Assembly (NCBI RefSeq): GCF_000143535.2
Contig: NC_037319.1
Coordinates: forward strand, 62,001 to 126,000
Direction of reading: 5' to 3'
Length of the DNA: 64,000 nucleotides
Source of the DNA: Botrytis cinerea B05.10
Lineage: Eukaryota; Ascomycota; Leotiomycetes; Helotiales; Sclerotiniaceae
Shown: positions 21,273 to 33,301 of the stretch, one piece after another
Layout: every line of letters starts with the position of its first letter
Position numbering within the stretch: position 1 is the stretch's first letter
Translations under genes and position numbers: made by a program
The notes under the pieces: model-generated
Databases searched by the model: none
Told to the model about the DNA's origin: nothing
What the model saw: only the letters and a program-made list of their open reading frames with translations

Positions 21273-23215
21273 TTTTTTTTGGAGAACGGATGTGGAATTC
21301 GTTCTCTTCACCAATACGGAGTTATTTCCCTTTTCTTTTCTGTGTAATTTGAGCTAAGCATGCAAGCAAGCAAGTTTTATGGAGTTTATGGAGCTGATGG
21401 ATTTATACTTGACTTAAAGACTAGGTCTGAGCGATCGCCAACTTTTTTTTTTTTCATTTCATTCATTCGTGGATAAACACATCATCGAAGAAATTCATAA
21501 TTACTTGTTGAAACTCTTTAATCTGCATTAATCGTTTATTGAGATCCGGAATTTGTGCTGGGCACGCGATACAACATTATATTTCATTGATTTTGATGTG
21601 GTAGCGGGGGGAAGAGGACGGGGGGAGGGGGAAAGGAGGAGAGGTATGGAGAGAAAAAAAGGATTGATGACGAATTTTATGAATTTCCCACACACTCTCA
21701 CAGAGCAAATTTCCTAATAACTTTTTTTTTTTTTTTGGTTTGTGCCGTCATTGTGGCATGAAGGGTGGTTTTACTCTTTTTGTGTTTTTTTGTTTTGATT
21801 CCCCAAAGCGATTTTCCAAGATGCGATATTGGGTGGCAAGGTGGAGGATGCATAGGTATGAGGGAGGTTTTGATGGTAGATGTGGAAGAGAGTGGGCGGA
21901 AGAATTGTGGTTTGGATTGAAGGGGATTTTTTGATTCTGAGAGGGAGGGGTGGAGAGGGACAGGGGCTGGGTCTGGGTCTGCGGCTGGGGGAGAGAGAAT
22001 GGATAATTTCGAACTGATTGGTATCTTATGCTCGACATTTCTTCTAGGATCCAGGACGGCTACAGCTACAGCGATGCGAGTGTGAGCGATGTTTTTGTAT
22101 CTTGTACTGTTGCGGTTGGAATTCAGACTGAGGCAAGCAGCTCGACTGGGGGTAGGGGGAGGGTTGAAAGAAGATGAGAGAGGGGTAGAGAAATGGGAAA
22201 GGGTGATGAGATGGATAAGGGTAGGAAAGGAAGTGGGGGTGAGAGTGGGAGTGGGAGCATACGCGTTACTGGGTAGTGAAGACAGCGAGTAGATAAGTAC
22301 CTAGTATGAATCTGAAAAAAATTGAAAAAATCAAGATATCCACTTCACTCATATCTAAATCCATGTTGATCTGTCTGTGTTGCTCAAGTGAGTAACAGTA
22401 AGCAATATTATTGATTTCCATAGTGGAATACTAATCCAAAACCTTGATACCAATATCGAGGAACAAGAATGTTCTCATGTTGTGCCTTTAGCTACAAGAG
22501 ACTTACGAATAGATGGATGGATGTGCAGATGGGGTCGAGAGGTATACATATGTATAGCTTTGGGTTGCCGGACGTATGGGGGTGGGTTGCGTTGTGTTTT
22601 GGGTGTGTATACAAGAGTTATAATGGCTCCAGGGCTGACAAAGGAGTATGAGGTTATATGTTTTAGATATAGGTAAAGTTTGGTTTAGTTGAGCATTAAT
22701 CTGAAAGTTGTGGATGGAAGTCTGCACTTTTTTTTTGGTTTCGAGGATGAGGTCTAGGGTCTTGTGGGGTGGCGGGGTTGCGGGGTTGATGTTTGAGGGA
22801 TTTTGGTTTGTTGCGGCACGGGGGTCCTGGTAGGTTCTAACTCGGTTTATTTCATGGTATTACTTTATTCTTAAAACAGGTCAAGGCTCGAGAGTCACAG
22901 TTTGCATGAACAGGATTTTTGTTGACATATGAATGTTTTTTTATCGTTTTTGTTAATAATAGTTGATAGGGAGACAAAGGGAATAAGGAAACCGGTATCC
23001 GATAAATGATAAAGGAAACAATGAAAATCGTCTTTCAACAAAGGGAAGTTTAGAAAGGAATGTGGGTAGCGAGACCAGCTCAGCCATTTCTTACTCGTCT
23101 TCTCACTTGCCTTCGATTCTCTAGTAGCGAGACCAGCTCGACTAATCCTCCTCTTCTCTCTCTTCTCTCACCAAATCCTCACTCCCTGGTCCGTTTACAC
23201 ACAATTGCAAAGCAA
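21273..23215. other. 1.9-kb intergenic stretch, low-complexity tracts
   Basis: Contains the 3' region of the CAAX-protein gene, poly-T tracts near 21446 and 21721, and long G/A-rich stretches (about 21600-21650, 21930-21990 and 22140-22260) that create spurious open frames. No gene, RNA or element is supported. Confidence 0.6.
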
Positions 23216-24175
23216 TCATGCATTAACATCACCATCGATGATTCTTTGAATGAGCTGGAAGAGTTCATTTGCCTTGGTCTGCAAATCTCCCTTTCCAGTC
23301 CATCGATCCGGATGCCATCTCAATCTCTCCTTCTTCATCATGTTCTCGTCGAAAGCCCCGCTTCCTCTAAGCGTCAACTCAACTTCATGATGACAAACCC
23401 CGAGAATCTCTCCCCGAACGCAGTTTTGTCGTGCGCAACCGTGTTTCTTAAGTCGAGGAAATTCCTGAGTATTATCCTTGATGAAAGCCGTTGCCGAAGC
23501 TGAGAAGTCATCGAATGCGTTTCCGTAGGCTGCCCGGTCAGATTCGCTCCATTGCTTAGCGTATTCCCATGGGGTCATGTTTTCGAAGCGTTTCTTTTCC
23601 TTGCGAGCTTCCTCTTCGGCTGCGCGACGAGCTTCTTGTCGATGCTTCTTGTCGGCGGCTCTTTGGGCTTTCTCTTCCTGTTTCTTTTGCTTGGCGCTCT
23701 TGGATTGAGTGCTTCCTTGGAAGAACTCGGGGTTTCCGGATGAAGCTGGAGGGGCCTCTTGGTACCAGGTCTCGTTGTAGAAGTCTAATTGGGCTTGATT
23801 GAAAGCTCCCTGGGCAGTGCGGGCTTTGGATTGAGCTTGATCATAAGCTTCATAAGCAGCGCCGGCTTCGGATTGGGCTTGCTTGTAAGCTTCACAAGCA
23901 GCGCCGGTTTCTGACTGGGCTTGAATATAAACTTCGTAAGCGGCGCGGGCTTGGACTTGGGCTTGGTCATAAGCTTCGCCAGCGGCGCGGGCTTCGGATT
24001 GACGGTCTTCGTTGAAGAGGTCGGCGCGGCGGACGCGTTCTTCGCTTGACAAGGGCTCTGAGGCCCAGGGTCCTGGTCGAGATTGGCGGGATCGGTTGGA
24101 GGATTGTTGTTGCTGTGTTGGTTCGTTCATCTCTTCTTCATCATACGGTGAGTGGCTCCAGAATCTGGAAGACAT
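23216..24175 (-). CDS. J-like domain protein with 14-residue Ala/Gln repeats
   Basis: Single-exon frame of 319 codons starting MSSRFWSHSPYDEEE. Residues about 60-130 are five tandem 14-residue repeats of the type AAYEAYDQAQSEAG, predicting a long helix. These are followed by a Lys/Glu/Arg-rich helix (KQKKQEEKAQRAADKKHRQEARR). The C-terminus (MMKKERLRWHPDRWTG..) carries an HPD tripeptide at 288-290 followed by a helix, resembling the partial J-like region of NFKBIL1-type and related fungal proteins rather than a full DnaJ domain. A CARQNC/CHHE Cys/His group precedes it. A role with Hsp70 is possible but not shown. The protein is probably soluble and intracellular. Confidence 0.8.
   Translation of the reverse strand: MSSRFWSHSPYDEEEMNEPTQQQQSSNRSRQSRPGPWASEPLSSEERVRRADLFNEDRQSEARAAGEAYDQAQVQARAAYEVYIQAQSETGAACEAYKQAQSEAGAAYEAYDQAQSKARTAQGAFNQAQLDFYNETWYQEAPPASSGNPEFFQGSTQSKSAKQKKQEEKAQRAADKKHRQEARRAAEEEARKEKKRFENMTPWEYAKQWSESDRAAYGNAFDDFSASATAFIKDNTQEFPRLKKHGCARQNCVRGEILGVCHHEVELTLRGSGAFDENMMKKERLRWHPDRWTGKGDLQTKANELFQLIQRIIDGDVNA
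23788..23997 (-). repeat. Five 42-bp in-frame tandem repeats
   Basis: Each copy encodes a variant of AAYEAYDQAQSEAG; the DNA phrases TTGGGCTTG and TCATAAGCTTC recur every 42 bp on the plus strand. The copies are similar enough to expect length polymorphism. Confidence 0.8.
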
Positions 24176-27100
24176 TCTGGCCGCTGCTGGAGTGTCTGGT
24201 TGGGATCTGGATTTCGTTGTATTTGGAATCTTGCGAAAAGCTGGAAAGATGTGATGGGTGTTGTAGTATGGAAAAGACTATGGAACTGACGAGAATAAGT
24301 ATGAGTAGATATCCAGTCGATTAATATACACAAGAAATTGGTACTGTTCAATATTAGTTTAGACATATTTGAGAGTTATTTCAAAGGAAAGCCGGAAGTC
24401 AATAATGGGTTTGTTCAGAGATTCCTTTGTGAGAGTGATATCTATTTCACCGAAGTCCTTGTTCGCTGAAGAGGTTTCTTTGTTGAATCGGGGTTTCGAT
24501 GAAGACAATGCATGCAATGTTGATTCTGATAGCGATAAAGAAGGACAAGGGCGAGTTCCAAAATGAGTCCAGGGTCTCAAGATAAGTCTATTAAGATTGA
24601 CTGGTCTAACCCTGACCTTATTTGAATGACATGATTTTTGTTGCACATCTGAAATACTATACCCTACAGTAACTATAGACCAGACATGAATCTTCCGCAC
24701 TTTCAACACGCACAAGAAAATTACACCACTCAAAGCCAGCCTATCTTTTATAAGAGCTGGCCTTCGTTTAACGAGAAGGTGGCTCATTTTTCTCAAAGAA
24801 TCAACAGTTTATTGCATTTATTCTCATGCTATTAACCACAATTTCCAAAATGGGCTGACTACGGTATTAAAAATTTTCAGGAGAAGTAACGCAATGATTA
24901 GTGGGCACGTCAAAACTAACATCTTTTTATACTCATCAGGTGCTTCTTCACAACATGCATTATTATACCTTTTACAAATCTTTTTGAATGTCAGAGTTAA
25001 TCATATCCGTGTTCGGTTTTTTTTCAATCATTATGAAATCTGTTGCGATCTTGGGGTAGGATATTAAATACCATCCATGATTTTGAACTGAGAAATTTAG
25101 GGGCTCGGTTAAGTTGACTGACATCCACCAATTTTCGGGTTGAGTACATCATTATCTTATTGTGCCTGACGAGGAATGCATGGTGTATTTTATGAACCAA
25201 TTGTCAAAGCTACATCATGATAGAATTAATAAAACTCATAATAAAGTGGATTAGATTATCGTCCTGGGTTCAATGCGGTCCGTTAAAACTGTAGGCATTT
25301 ATTTTGAGAATTTGACTTCTAGTTCGGCGTGGGTTCCTCATTCTGCTTCTCAAAGATTCGACCCACAAGATCTCATACACGATGCTACTTGATCCGAGAT
25401 TACTCCTGCCATGCCACGGACTGCCAAAATTTGTGAATATGAAATTCAAAAGGTTGCACCCCTGTCTTGGCGACATTCGTTGCCTGTGAAGGATGCCGTA
25501 AGATTAGGATGGAACTTCACCTTGACGAGTATGATCAAATACTGCGAGACCAAAGTGTTTGTTAGTTGATTTAACGCGAGATTGGTTATCGTGGAGTGTG
25601 AAGACACGAACATCGAACACCATGATACATTTACCAGACTGGAATGAGAGGGTTATACCTTTCAGGTAAGGGCAGACTTTTCGACACAGGCAGTTGTAAG
25701 AGCGCTGAAAGGCACATGGTTTATGTTTTCATAATGAACACTAACATAATAAAGTTTAAGCTGGTATGGATTCCCGTGTGCAAGCGAGCAGTGTTATAGG
25801 CAGAAGTTTTGAGTTACAAGCAGCCTGGAAAGTAGTCCACGCTCGGCCATTGGATCATAAAATAGATGGATATTCATTTCTAAATAATTCTCTCCTAAGA
25901 ATAAACTCTATGGTTGTAATACTCGCTCTTTAATGATCCAGTCTACTCAGACCAGCAACGATGCAATGCTGTTATATCTCGTCTCTGAGGTGGTTTCCGG
26001 CTGTATTTGGTACAAGTCTTGCACTATCTCAGACGTTGAGTGTGTACCCAGTGTAATATAAAAACATCCTTTGCATCTCACCATCGAATTATCCGAGTCG
26101 GTACTGTCTCGCGTTAGCTACAACTTTGCTGATTTCACGACCGAGTTATTCCAGATAGTCGTATGTACACAGCGGAATTGTAGATATCATTTTCTTCGTT
26201 AATCTCGAGTTATGTTGGCGCTGCTCATTAGATCGCGGTATCTGTGCTTTGTAGTCAGTATTGTTGTGCCTGATACCACGATAGATGCTGGTGATGTATT
26301 CATTAATTTTTAGCTCGAAATGATATGAAGGCAAGGGAATGCTTTAGACTCATGATTCAATCCGATGCAAAGGCTCAAGGGTCATCTTCATGGTGACTAT
26401 GCAAATTATTGCACATGTTTTAATCTTGTAACAGGTCATTCATTGCGAAATTAGTCTTGGAATTACAATTAGGGATTCATATGCCAATGTTGCTCAATCA
26501 GCAAATATAGTTAGCTTTAAGATTTTCTACAAGATATCTTGAATTCTCTGGTTTCCCTTTCATGAGAGACCATTCCCAACCTCTAGTATGACAAGAAGAT
26601 GCTACAGTCTCTCTAAAGACAGCTTGACTGTTTAATCCAATGACACAAAAACACCTGAAGGCGAACCCCTCAATTTCTTAGAATGTTGTGACCATATGAA
26701 TGCTAAAGCCCTTTGTTATTTGCAAGTTTCTGATGAAATTCTAGGTTCTAGTTTGATCACAATAGTTTAAATCCTTCCAAAGCTTGATGAGACTGATCTA
26801 GTTCTCGTTAGTCCCTTTGATAACAACCTCTCTACTTTCCTTCAGTATCCAATATTATATTCCAGAAGACTTGATTCTACTTACATTATAGTTAAACCAA
26901 TATTCTTGGAACCCGACGAGATTCTTTCAAATCATAGAAGGTCATAAAGAATAGACCTCTCAAACTATCTCAACATTAGAAACTTCACATAAGAACCAAA
27001 ATTCATGGACTCAATCTAGAGGACACTTGACCTTTTATCTCTCGACGAAATATGTTCAGAGTTCTGAAAGCTAGTAATATGTTACTGTTCAAATCCTTTT

Positions 27101-27586
27101 AATGCCCCAAAACACCTCCCAAAGATACAACTTGTAGCTCAACACAAAATAGTTTCTAGCAGTACAACACCCGACGAGATGAGTTGAAATTGCACAATAT
27201 CTTGACCCAAGACAGTTCTTATCCAAGACTACAGTCGAATTACCTCTAAAACAAGGAATTCAACTTTGAAACCCCTTCTAAATATATCAATAAGAGATGA
27301 GATACTCCATAGTTCAGACCCAACATGAACATCAAACCATACATCAGACAATAACCACAAAAAAAACACCCCACACTAAATTCCCAAGCTAAAATTTCCA
27401 AGCTAACTCCCCCTCGAGGGTCCCTCGAGGATAGTTCGCTTAATAACCATATCATTCAGAACTTTTTTCCACCCACCTTCAATTCCAAACAACCACCTCC
27501 CTCCCACCCATCGACGACTGCCCAACCCAATCCAAAAAAAAAACAATCATCTTTCAACATCTCCTTCTTCCATTAAATCTTTCATC
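24176..27586. other. 3.4-kb intergenic stretch, no supported gene
   Basis: Base composition is moderately AT-rich and uniform. Small open frames (for example on the minus strand near 24359-24796) lack start context, motifs or family resemblance. No terminal repeats or target duplications were recognised. The last 300 bp, C/A-rich, form the leader of the next gene. Confidence 0.55.
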
Positions 27587-28030
27587 ATGGCAAAGACAAA
27601 GGCAAAGCCAAAGAAATACAAGACCAGAGCCGCAGAACGCCGTGCCGAATTGCGCAGAAAGGGTCTCCCTATTCCACCTCCAAGAACCATCTTCCTACCT
27701 CCCAGCCTCATGGATTTACTCACCACCAGAGAGAAGCGTGTCTACACCAAGAAATACAGATGTAAGTTGATCATATTTCCTTGCCTAGGTGTGCAAGACT
27801 TGATCACAGAAATCTAACATATATTTACTTAAATAGGGACCATGGCAATGCAACGCTTCAAGGTTGGACGTACATGGCCAGAAGTTCGCACAGAATACTC
27901 TGACTTCCCATTATCTCATTTGGATCGCAACTTGTACACCAACTGGGGCTCGATCAGAGACAAGCTTTCTAGAACTCAAGACGAGCTAGATGATATGGAG
28001 GGAATGCAGAATGATCGACGTGCTGCGTAG
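27587..28030 (+). CDS. Small basic protein of unknown function, 122 aa
   Basis: Exon 1 is 27587-27761, the intron 27762-27836 (GTAAGT..TAG, CTAAC branch point), and exon 2 27837-28030; the junction codon gives KKYRWTMAMQRFK. The N-terminus is strongly basic (MAKTKAKPKKYKTRAAERR), then a Pro-rich LPIPPPRTIFLPPS, and the C-terminus is acidic (RTQDELDDMEGMQNDRRAA). A nucleic-acid or ribosome-binding role would fit the charge pattern, but I recognise no family. The consensus intron and a C/A-rich leader ending in TCATC before the ATG support a real gene. Confidence 0.75.
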
Positions 28031-28452
28031 TTGGTCAAGGTATGTTTAATTGGTACTGATACTAGAGATCTTGGCTAATAATTAACTAAGAGGAACCCGA
28101 TTCACAAGTAGCTGCTTTGGGTATGTTCTCTTACTAGCAAATTTGGTGCAGAAAGACATCTAACAAACAGACTAGACATGCGACAATGCGGTAAACGAAC
28201 CGGTACGAATTTTATGATTGCACGATTAAATGGATGGATGGATGACTTTTGGGCATGGCCTACTTAGGTACTTTATTGTGGGTTTGCGGGAGTTTCGACG
28301 CGTAGATACCAAATATAGTACAATAAAATACAATTCATCCTGATAGCAAACTTTACAAATGAAAACATGAGATTCTTTATACATACCACGAACCGGTGCT
28401 CATGACACCAAATTCTTTTCTTGACTCTCCAAGATTCTGTCCAGTACAAACT
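28031..28452. other. Short convergent intergenic region
   Basis: Between the stop codons of the small basic protein and the flavin-reductase-like gene. It probably holds both 3' UTRs. Another small 3' UTR intron is possible, since GTATGT-like and CTAAC-like signals follow the stop, but nothing is firm. Confidence 0.5.
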
Positions 28453-29501
28453 CTATATTTTCCTCTCCGTCAAACTTGCTCTACCTTCAATTCCATTACC
28501 TTGTACAGTTTGATCCTTCTTCTTATCAGCATGCAACAAAGGAGTTGTAATTTGATATTTCCCCTGCATGTAACACAACCCCCTCCAGTCCTTTTTCCGC
28601 CCCTTCACTTTTTCCGCTGCCTCCCCAAATCCAATCCTCATCACCTTCCCAAAAACCAACGTATGATCCCCAACATCGAGAAACCCACTATTTTCATGAT
28701 TCCTCAGCATTTCGCATTGAAAGGTCTGTCTTATACCTCTAGTGGTTACACCTGAAACTGTACCGGGAGAATACACCAACTTGTGATCCTCAGGAAGCAT
28801 AGGTCCACCGCGAGAAAAATAATTGGCAAGTTGAGCACCTGATGCGTTGGCTTCTAAAATGTGGATGTGAAACCACCTATCGGGGTTATCTTTTGCGGAT
28901 GATGATGCAGACCCAGCGGGGTATAGCGCTTTGAGCGCATCGAGTGTTCTGGAAGGACGCTTGATGTTGAATGTGATGATAGGTTCTGGTGAGAGTGTAA
29001 GGGTAGTAAAGGAGGATAAAGTCATAGCTGCTGCTGCTATTGAGGGTTCTCCGGAGTTTGCATTAAGATTTGGAGTGGTGAGGATCACGACAGAATGTGG
29101 TACATTGCGCATTACTTGACGGACATCTAAGGCGAGTTGTTTGAGTTCTGGGGGGTTGCTGAGAGCTTCCAATGGGGTATCTATGGGTGTATTTGTTGAT
29201 TCAATGGCGCTGGTTGGTTTTGAAGGAGAAGCTTTGGATAAGCTGCTGCGTTTTCTCGATTGTTGATGAATACATTTTGAGAACGAATTGTGTCGAGAGG
29301 AGTGAGTGTGGTCTAGAAGATTCAAAACCGAATATCAGTAAGGGAAACATACAAGTGATTGCAAGTAAATGAAAAGAATAGCATACATTTCTTAGAAGTC
29401 TTCTCCAATGAACTCCATCTCCAGAATAATTCATGAAAGCCTCCCACGACAGACGATTGATTTGTATAAAGGAAACTCCGCGAATTCCTGGCAAGTATCA
29501 T
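28453..29501 (-). CDS. Flavin reductase-like FMN-binding domain protein, probably mitochondrial
   Basis: Exon 1 is 29501-29387 and exon 2 is 29312-28453, across a 74-bp GTATGC..TAG intron; product 324 aa. The join extends the N-terminus to MILARNSRSFLYTNQSS, rich in Arg/Ser and free of acids at the start, typical of a mitochondrial presequence. Residues about 95-290 fit the flavin reductase-like fold: VRQVMRNVPHSVVILTT, AAAMTLSSFTTLTLSPEPIITFNIKRPSRT, HILEANASGAQLANYFSRG and GDHTLVFGKVMRIGFG, which form the FMN site and dimer interface in this family. Members reduce or bind FMN using NAD(P)H; the substrate here is unknown. It is divergent from the mitochondrial ribosomal protein gene 350 bp away. 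Confidence 0.88.
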
Positions 29502-29851
29502 TTTTTCTAGATACTACAAAACTGTAGCCCTTTCCAAACCAACTGATATAAATTTTAATGCGACTCCGTCGTTGATTGAGTCAAAAATATATTCAGATAT
29601 GCAAGGCGCTGTGAATCCACACAAGGTTCTACAAGGCTGAAAATTATATTCATATCGTCATTGGTCTATCGTGAACACCGTAGAAAAGTTCTCAGAAAAC
29701 AATTCTAGATGCAAGCCTCGTCGCATTTGACGAGGAACTCGATATTTTGTACGAACCCAATTCAATCTCTCGGCACCTTAAGAAAGAGGCGCTTCTTCAT
29801 CCCGTCAATACTGCCACGCCATATCTTCGTCCGTCCAATTACGCCGCAATC
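29502..29851. promoter_or_regulatory. Shared divergent promoter region
   Basis: The 350 bp separate the start codons of two genes whose products both look mitochondrial. This spacing means both promoters and leaders overlap or share elements. A second direct-strand C-rich leader lies just before 29852. No specific binding site can be named. Confidence 0.6.
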
Positions 29852-30373
29852 ATGTCCCTCCCATCCCTCACCCTCCGCCGCACCTCCTCCATTACCTCCA
29901 ATACCCTCCCCATAAACTCCACCCTCACCCACCAAATTCGACACGCCACCCTCCTTAAACGTCCTATTCGACCATATACCTTCACACAACTCGTTACTTT
30001 ATCCGACGGTTCTACTTATCTCACTCGATCCACATCTCCAGCGCCCATTTACCGCAGTACAAAAGATACACGAAATCATCCTTTATGGCAGCCTTCTTTG
30101 GATTCATTAAGGAATGTTGAGAATGATGAAGCAGGACGCTTGAGTGCATTCAGAGAAAGGTTCGGAAGGGGATGGGATGGAGAAGTGGAAAAGGCAGAGG
30201 GAGAGGAGAAGTTGGCAAAGGATGGAGAGGGTGCGAAGGCTGGTGAGGGTGTAGAGAGCAAGAAGGTAGATCAAATGGATAGTTTGATGGATTTGATTAG
30301 TGGAGGAGCTCAAAGGGATAGTGCTAGTATGAAGGGAACTGTTAGGACGAAGAGTGGAAAGGAGAAGAAATAA
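29852..30373 (+). CDS. MRPL36: Mitochondrial large ribosomal subunit protein bL31m
   Basis: 173 aa from the ATG at 29852; the open frame extends 35 codons upstream but without an ATG. Residues 1-30 (MSLPSLTLRRTSSITSNTLP..) form an Arg/Ser-rich presequence. The core HATLLKRPIRPYTFTQLVTLSDGSTYLTRST and KDTRNHPLWQPSLDSL is characteristic of fungal mitochondrial L31 proteins (yeast Mrpl36). The family extension follows (AGRLSAFRERFGRGWD). The C-terminal 50 residues are Lys/Glu/Gly-rich. It is a structural component of the mitoribosome large subunit. The gene name follows yeast usage. Confidence 0.85.
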   Translation: MSLPSLTLRRTSSITSNTLPINSTLTHQIRHATLLKRPIRPYTFTQLVTLSDGSTYLTRSTSPAPIYRSTKDTRNHPLWQPSLDSLRNVENDEAGRLSAFRERFGRGWDGEVEKAEGEEKLAKDGEGAKAGEGVESKKVDQMDSLMDLISGGAQRDSASMKGTVRTKSGKEKK

Positions 30374-30768
30374 ATAGGAGGGTTGAGTTGAAGGATTGAG
30401 TGAGGGGTGGAGTGAGGGGTATTATTATAATGACTGGGATGGGAAATATCTTGGTATGAAGTTGGGGAAATGTTATTCTCCCTCGAGAACTTCAGAAATT
30501 ATCAGACACATCAAGTTGGATTGTACGATAAACGAGAGAATATCCCTCATCTTGCCATGTACACATGTACATATACATCGCCAAGGAGGTAAAAAGAAAT
30601 GCATAGAGATCAGGATTGGGCGTTCAGAATTGAAATATTATTCTATGTACAAAAATACTACAACCAGCATACCACAATCACCTCATGATTTGACAGTTGT
30701 GATATTCTCTTCATCTTTTTCACCCCACTCAATTACTTTTCAAAAACGTGATATCATTGTGTCATTCA
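30374..30768. other. Convergent 3' region between MRPL36 and VPS5
   Basis: About 395 bp between two stop codons on opposite strands; it must hold both 3' UTRs. No gene or repeat seen. Confidence 0.6.
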
Positions 30769-32791
30769 TTAATCTTCTTCTTCAGCGGTTGCTACAGCTG
30801 CAGCTTGTGAGTCTGTAGCAGTTTCACCTGAGATTCCAGTTTCTGAAGAAGGACGTGCCGCTGGTTCCACGGGGGGCTTATAAAATAATTGTTCATCTTC
30901 TTCAGCATCAAGTTGCATAAGGAAAGTTTCCCAAAGTTCAATAAGCTTGAGAACATTAGCATGATGTCTTTGGTCTCATAATTGCAATAACTCACCTCCT
31001 TTTGAGCTTCTACAGCACTCTCTAAGAATGTCTCCACAGCACTCTTAAAATCCTCAACCTTTTCACGCTCAAATCTATCAAGTTCGGACTTCATAAGACG
31101 TCCCATGTCCTCGAACAATAATCTTGCTTGATGAACTTTACGTTCAGAATCGGCCACTTCTCCTTGCATTTGATTCAAACGATCTTGTTGTGATTTGCCT
31201 TGGCGTAATAATTTCTCCTGAGTAGTCTTACGCTTTTGTAAATCACCTTCTGCTGCATGCCATGAGTGCCATGCTTTTTGACGTGAACCGAATGCTTGCT
31301 TGATACTTCCAATCAAACGAACATATTCATCAATTGTGATACCCAAGGTCAATACATCTTGTTGTGCTTGTCGATCATAAAGTTCCCTAATTCTGATTTG
31401 TAAATCCGCAAGACTTTCAAGAGGTCCGGATAATGATGTAGAGAGCTCAACAGCTGAGAGTGCTCGAAGGGAACCAGAGAAATCACCCGCAGCTTCAGCA
31501 AGACCTTTACGTTGGATAACCACAACATCCATAGCTTTCAACAAAGCTTTAAGTTGATTCTCCAAAGCATCGAGGTAAATTCGTCGCTCATGGAACCACT
31601 AATCATGTCAGCAACTTCAAACGTGTAGAAATAACCATAAACTTACATCATCATGTTCAACAAATTTCCCTCCTCCACCAACAGAAATACCAAGTCCACT
31701 AAACATGCCTTTGCTTTCACCAAGTCCAGGTTCTTTTCGTTCTTTATGTTTGACATCGACATTGAAAGCCTCACTTTCTAAAAACAATTTCAAGTCCCCA
31801 TCATGTTGAAGTGTTGGATGAGCAGCGGTTTTATTGAGCATTCTTTCCAATGCAGCACGTCTAGATTCAACAAAATTTGTATCGAATCTTCCTACAGCTT
31901 GCTTCTCAGGAGGTGGTGGCACAACAACACCGGGGTTGTTTGCATGTAAAGAGTTGTAAAGCCATAAAAAGTCTCTATATCTTCGAGTGACAGTAAATTC
32001 CGGTTGACGATATGCCTTAGAGGATGTCTAATTCATGCTTAGTTTATGCGGATACTATCTTAGAACTGATATATCCTACCTTTGTTTCAACCGAGTATAC
32101 AATATGAGAACTGGTCAAATCCCCAACTTTGTGTGGATCACCGACTGTGATATTGAAAGTAGGCTTGGCAGCTTGTTCAATGCTCACACTAGGCGTTGAC
32201 TCTCTTCGAACCGAGCCTATTTGAGATGGCTGAACAGGAGGTGGTATGCGAGGTCCAGTACTGGATTCAACATCCTCACTCAAATCCACTGAATCCAACA
32301 TACTTCGACTTATAGTAGAGCTTTGCGCTGAAGCTAATGGTTGTCGCAGATTATGCGTAACAGTTTGTTCTTTTTGAGGCGGCGCAGGAGGCTCGTCGGC
32401 TTTCGATGTTGGCGCATTGTCACCTAATGGTCCCAATGGCCCCAAAGAATCATCTAAAGCTTGAAGTCGAACTGGTTGTGCTCCAGCGCGTCGAGGGGTT
32501 CGTATCGTACGTCCTGCATGTGTTTTGCCTTGTGAAGCTGGTGGGGCAAGGGTTTGTGATGCAGATCCGGGGGTTTCTTTATGATAAAGTTAAATCTGAA
32601 CGCTGCTTCAATACGATGATGACTGACCTCCTTCTGTAGCGGATTCTTCGGGTTTGGGTAAGCTTGGTGTCGATTGAGCTTGTGAAGGGACATCTAATAT
32701 ACTTGTCAACACTGATCTCTCCTAGAATGACCGTTTCAGTCGGTTGAAACATACCTCCCCAAGGCGAGTCTCCCCCGTCTTCCAAATCCAT
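30769..32791 (-). CDS. VPS5: Retromer sorting nexin Vps5 (PX-BAR)
   Basis: Six exons on the minus strand: 32791-32755, 32693-32628, 32576-32080, 32027-31647, 31598-30996 and 30945-30769. All junctions are GT..AG and in phase, giving 586 aa. The N-terminal 170 residues are disordered (MDLEDGGDSPWGDVPSQAQ...). The PX domain spans about 172-300 (FNITVGDPHKVG.., RRYRDFLWLYNSLHANNPGVVVPPPPEKQ, RRAALERMLNK) and binds PI3P on endosomes. The BAR domain spans about 325-560 (WFHERRIYLDALENQLKALLKAMDVVV through LIELWETFLMQLDAEED). With Vps17 it forms the membrane-bending half of retromer for endosome-to-Golgi retrieval. Length and architecture match fungal Vps5. Confidence 0.93.
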
Positions 32792-33301
32792 GACGAAATG
32801 TTAAGGGCACTTAGAAACGTTGAGATGATACTTGTATGAATTCAAGATGGATATCTAATCGGCGCGCGGCACAGACAACAGTCGGAATGTACCGTGGTAA
32901 GTTACAGGGGTCAGAGCTATCCAAGACAGCAACCAATATAATTCATGTACGATATTCTCAATCTTTCTTCAACAAATTTTGAGTATTAGTGTTGGTATGA
33001 TATGTAGATGGTGCATCAAAAGTTTGATAACATCTTGCGAACAAGATAAAAGGGTAGGAATTTGGGATATCGGGTAATTATCGGTTAGTTTGTTCTCTTT
33101 TCAAGCAACCTACGTTCATCACCACATTTGAAGCAAGGTAAGCATGAGTGAGTGCATCATTGCAGGTAGGTGGCATAGCCAAAACTTTAAAGATTCAGCC
33201 TATGAATGGCAAAAAGATCATTCCGTTATGAATGTATCATCATGTCCTACAAGATGGTCCAACTTTATAGAGTATGACCCCAATTCCACATCTACCATTC
33301 T
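32792..33301. other. Intergenic region between VPS5 and MED11
   Basis: 510 bp upstream of VPS5 and downstream of MED11, both on the minus strand. It contains the VPS5 promoter and MED11 3' UTR. No ORF with support. Confidence 0.6.

Noticed and set aside
21740..22727. Short frames in G-rich tracts
   Set aside because: Low-complexity sequence opens all frames; no splice signals or family resemblance.
23060..23503. 147-aa plus-strand frame opposite the J-like protein
   Set aside because: Antisense of the well-supported gene carrying the HPD motif.
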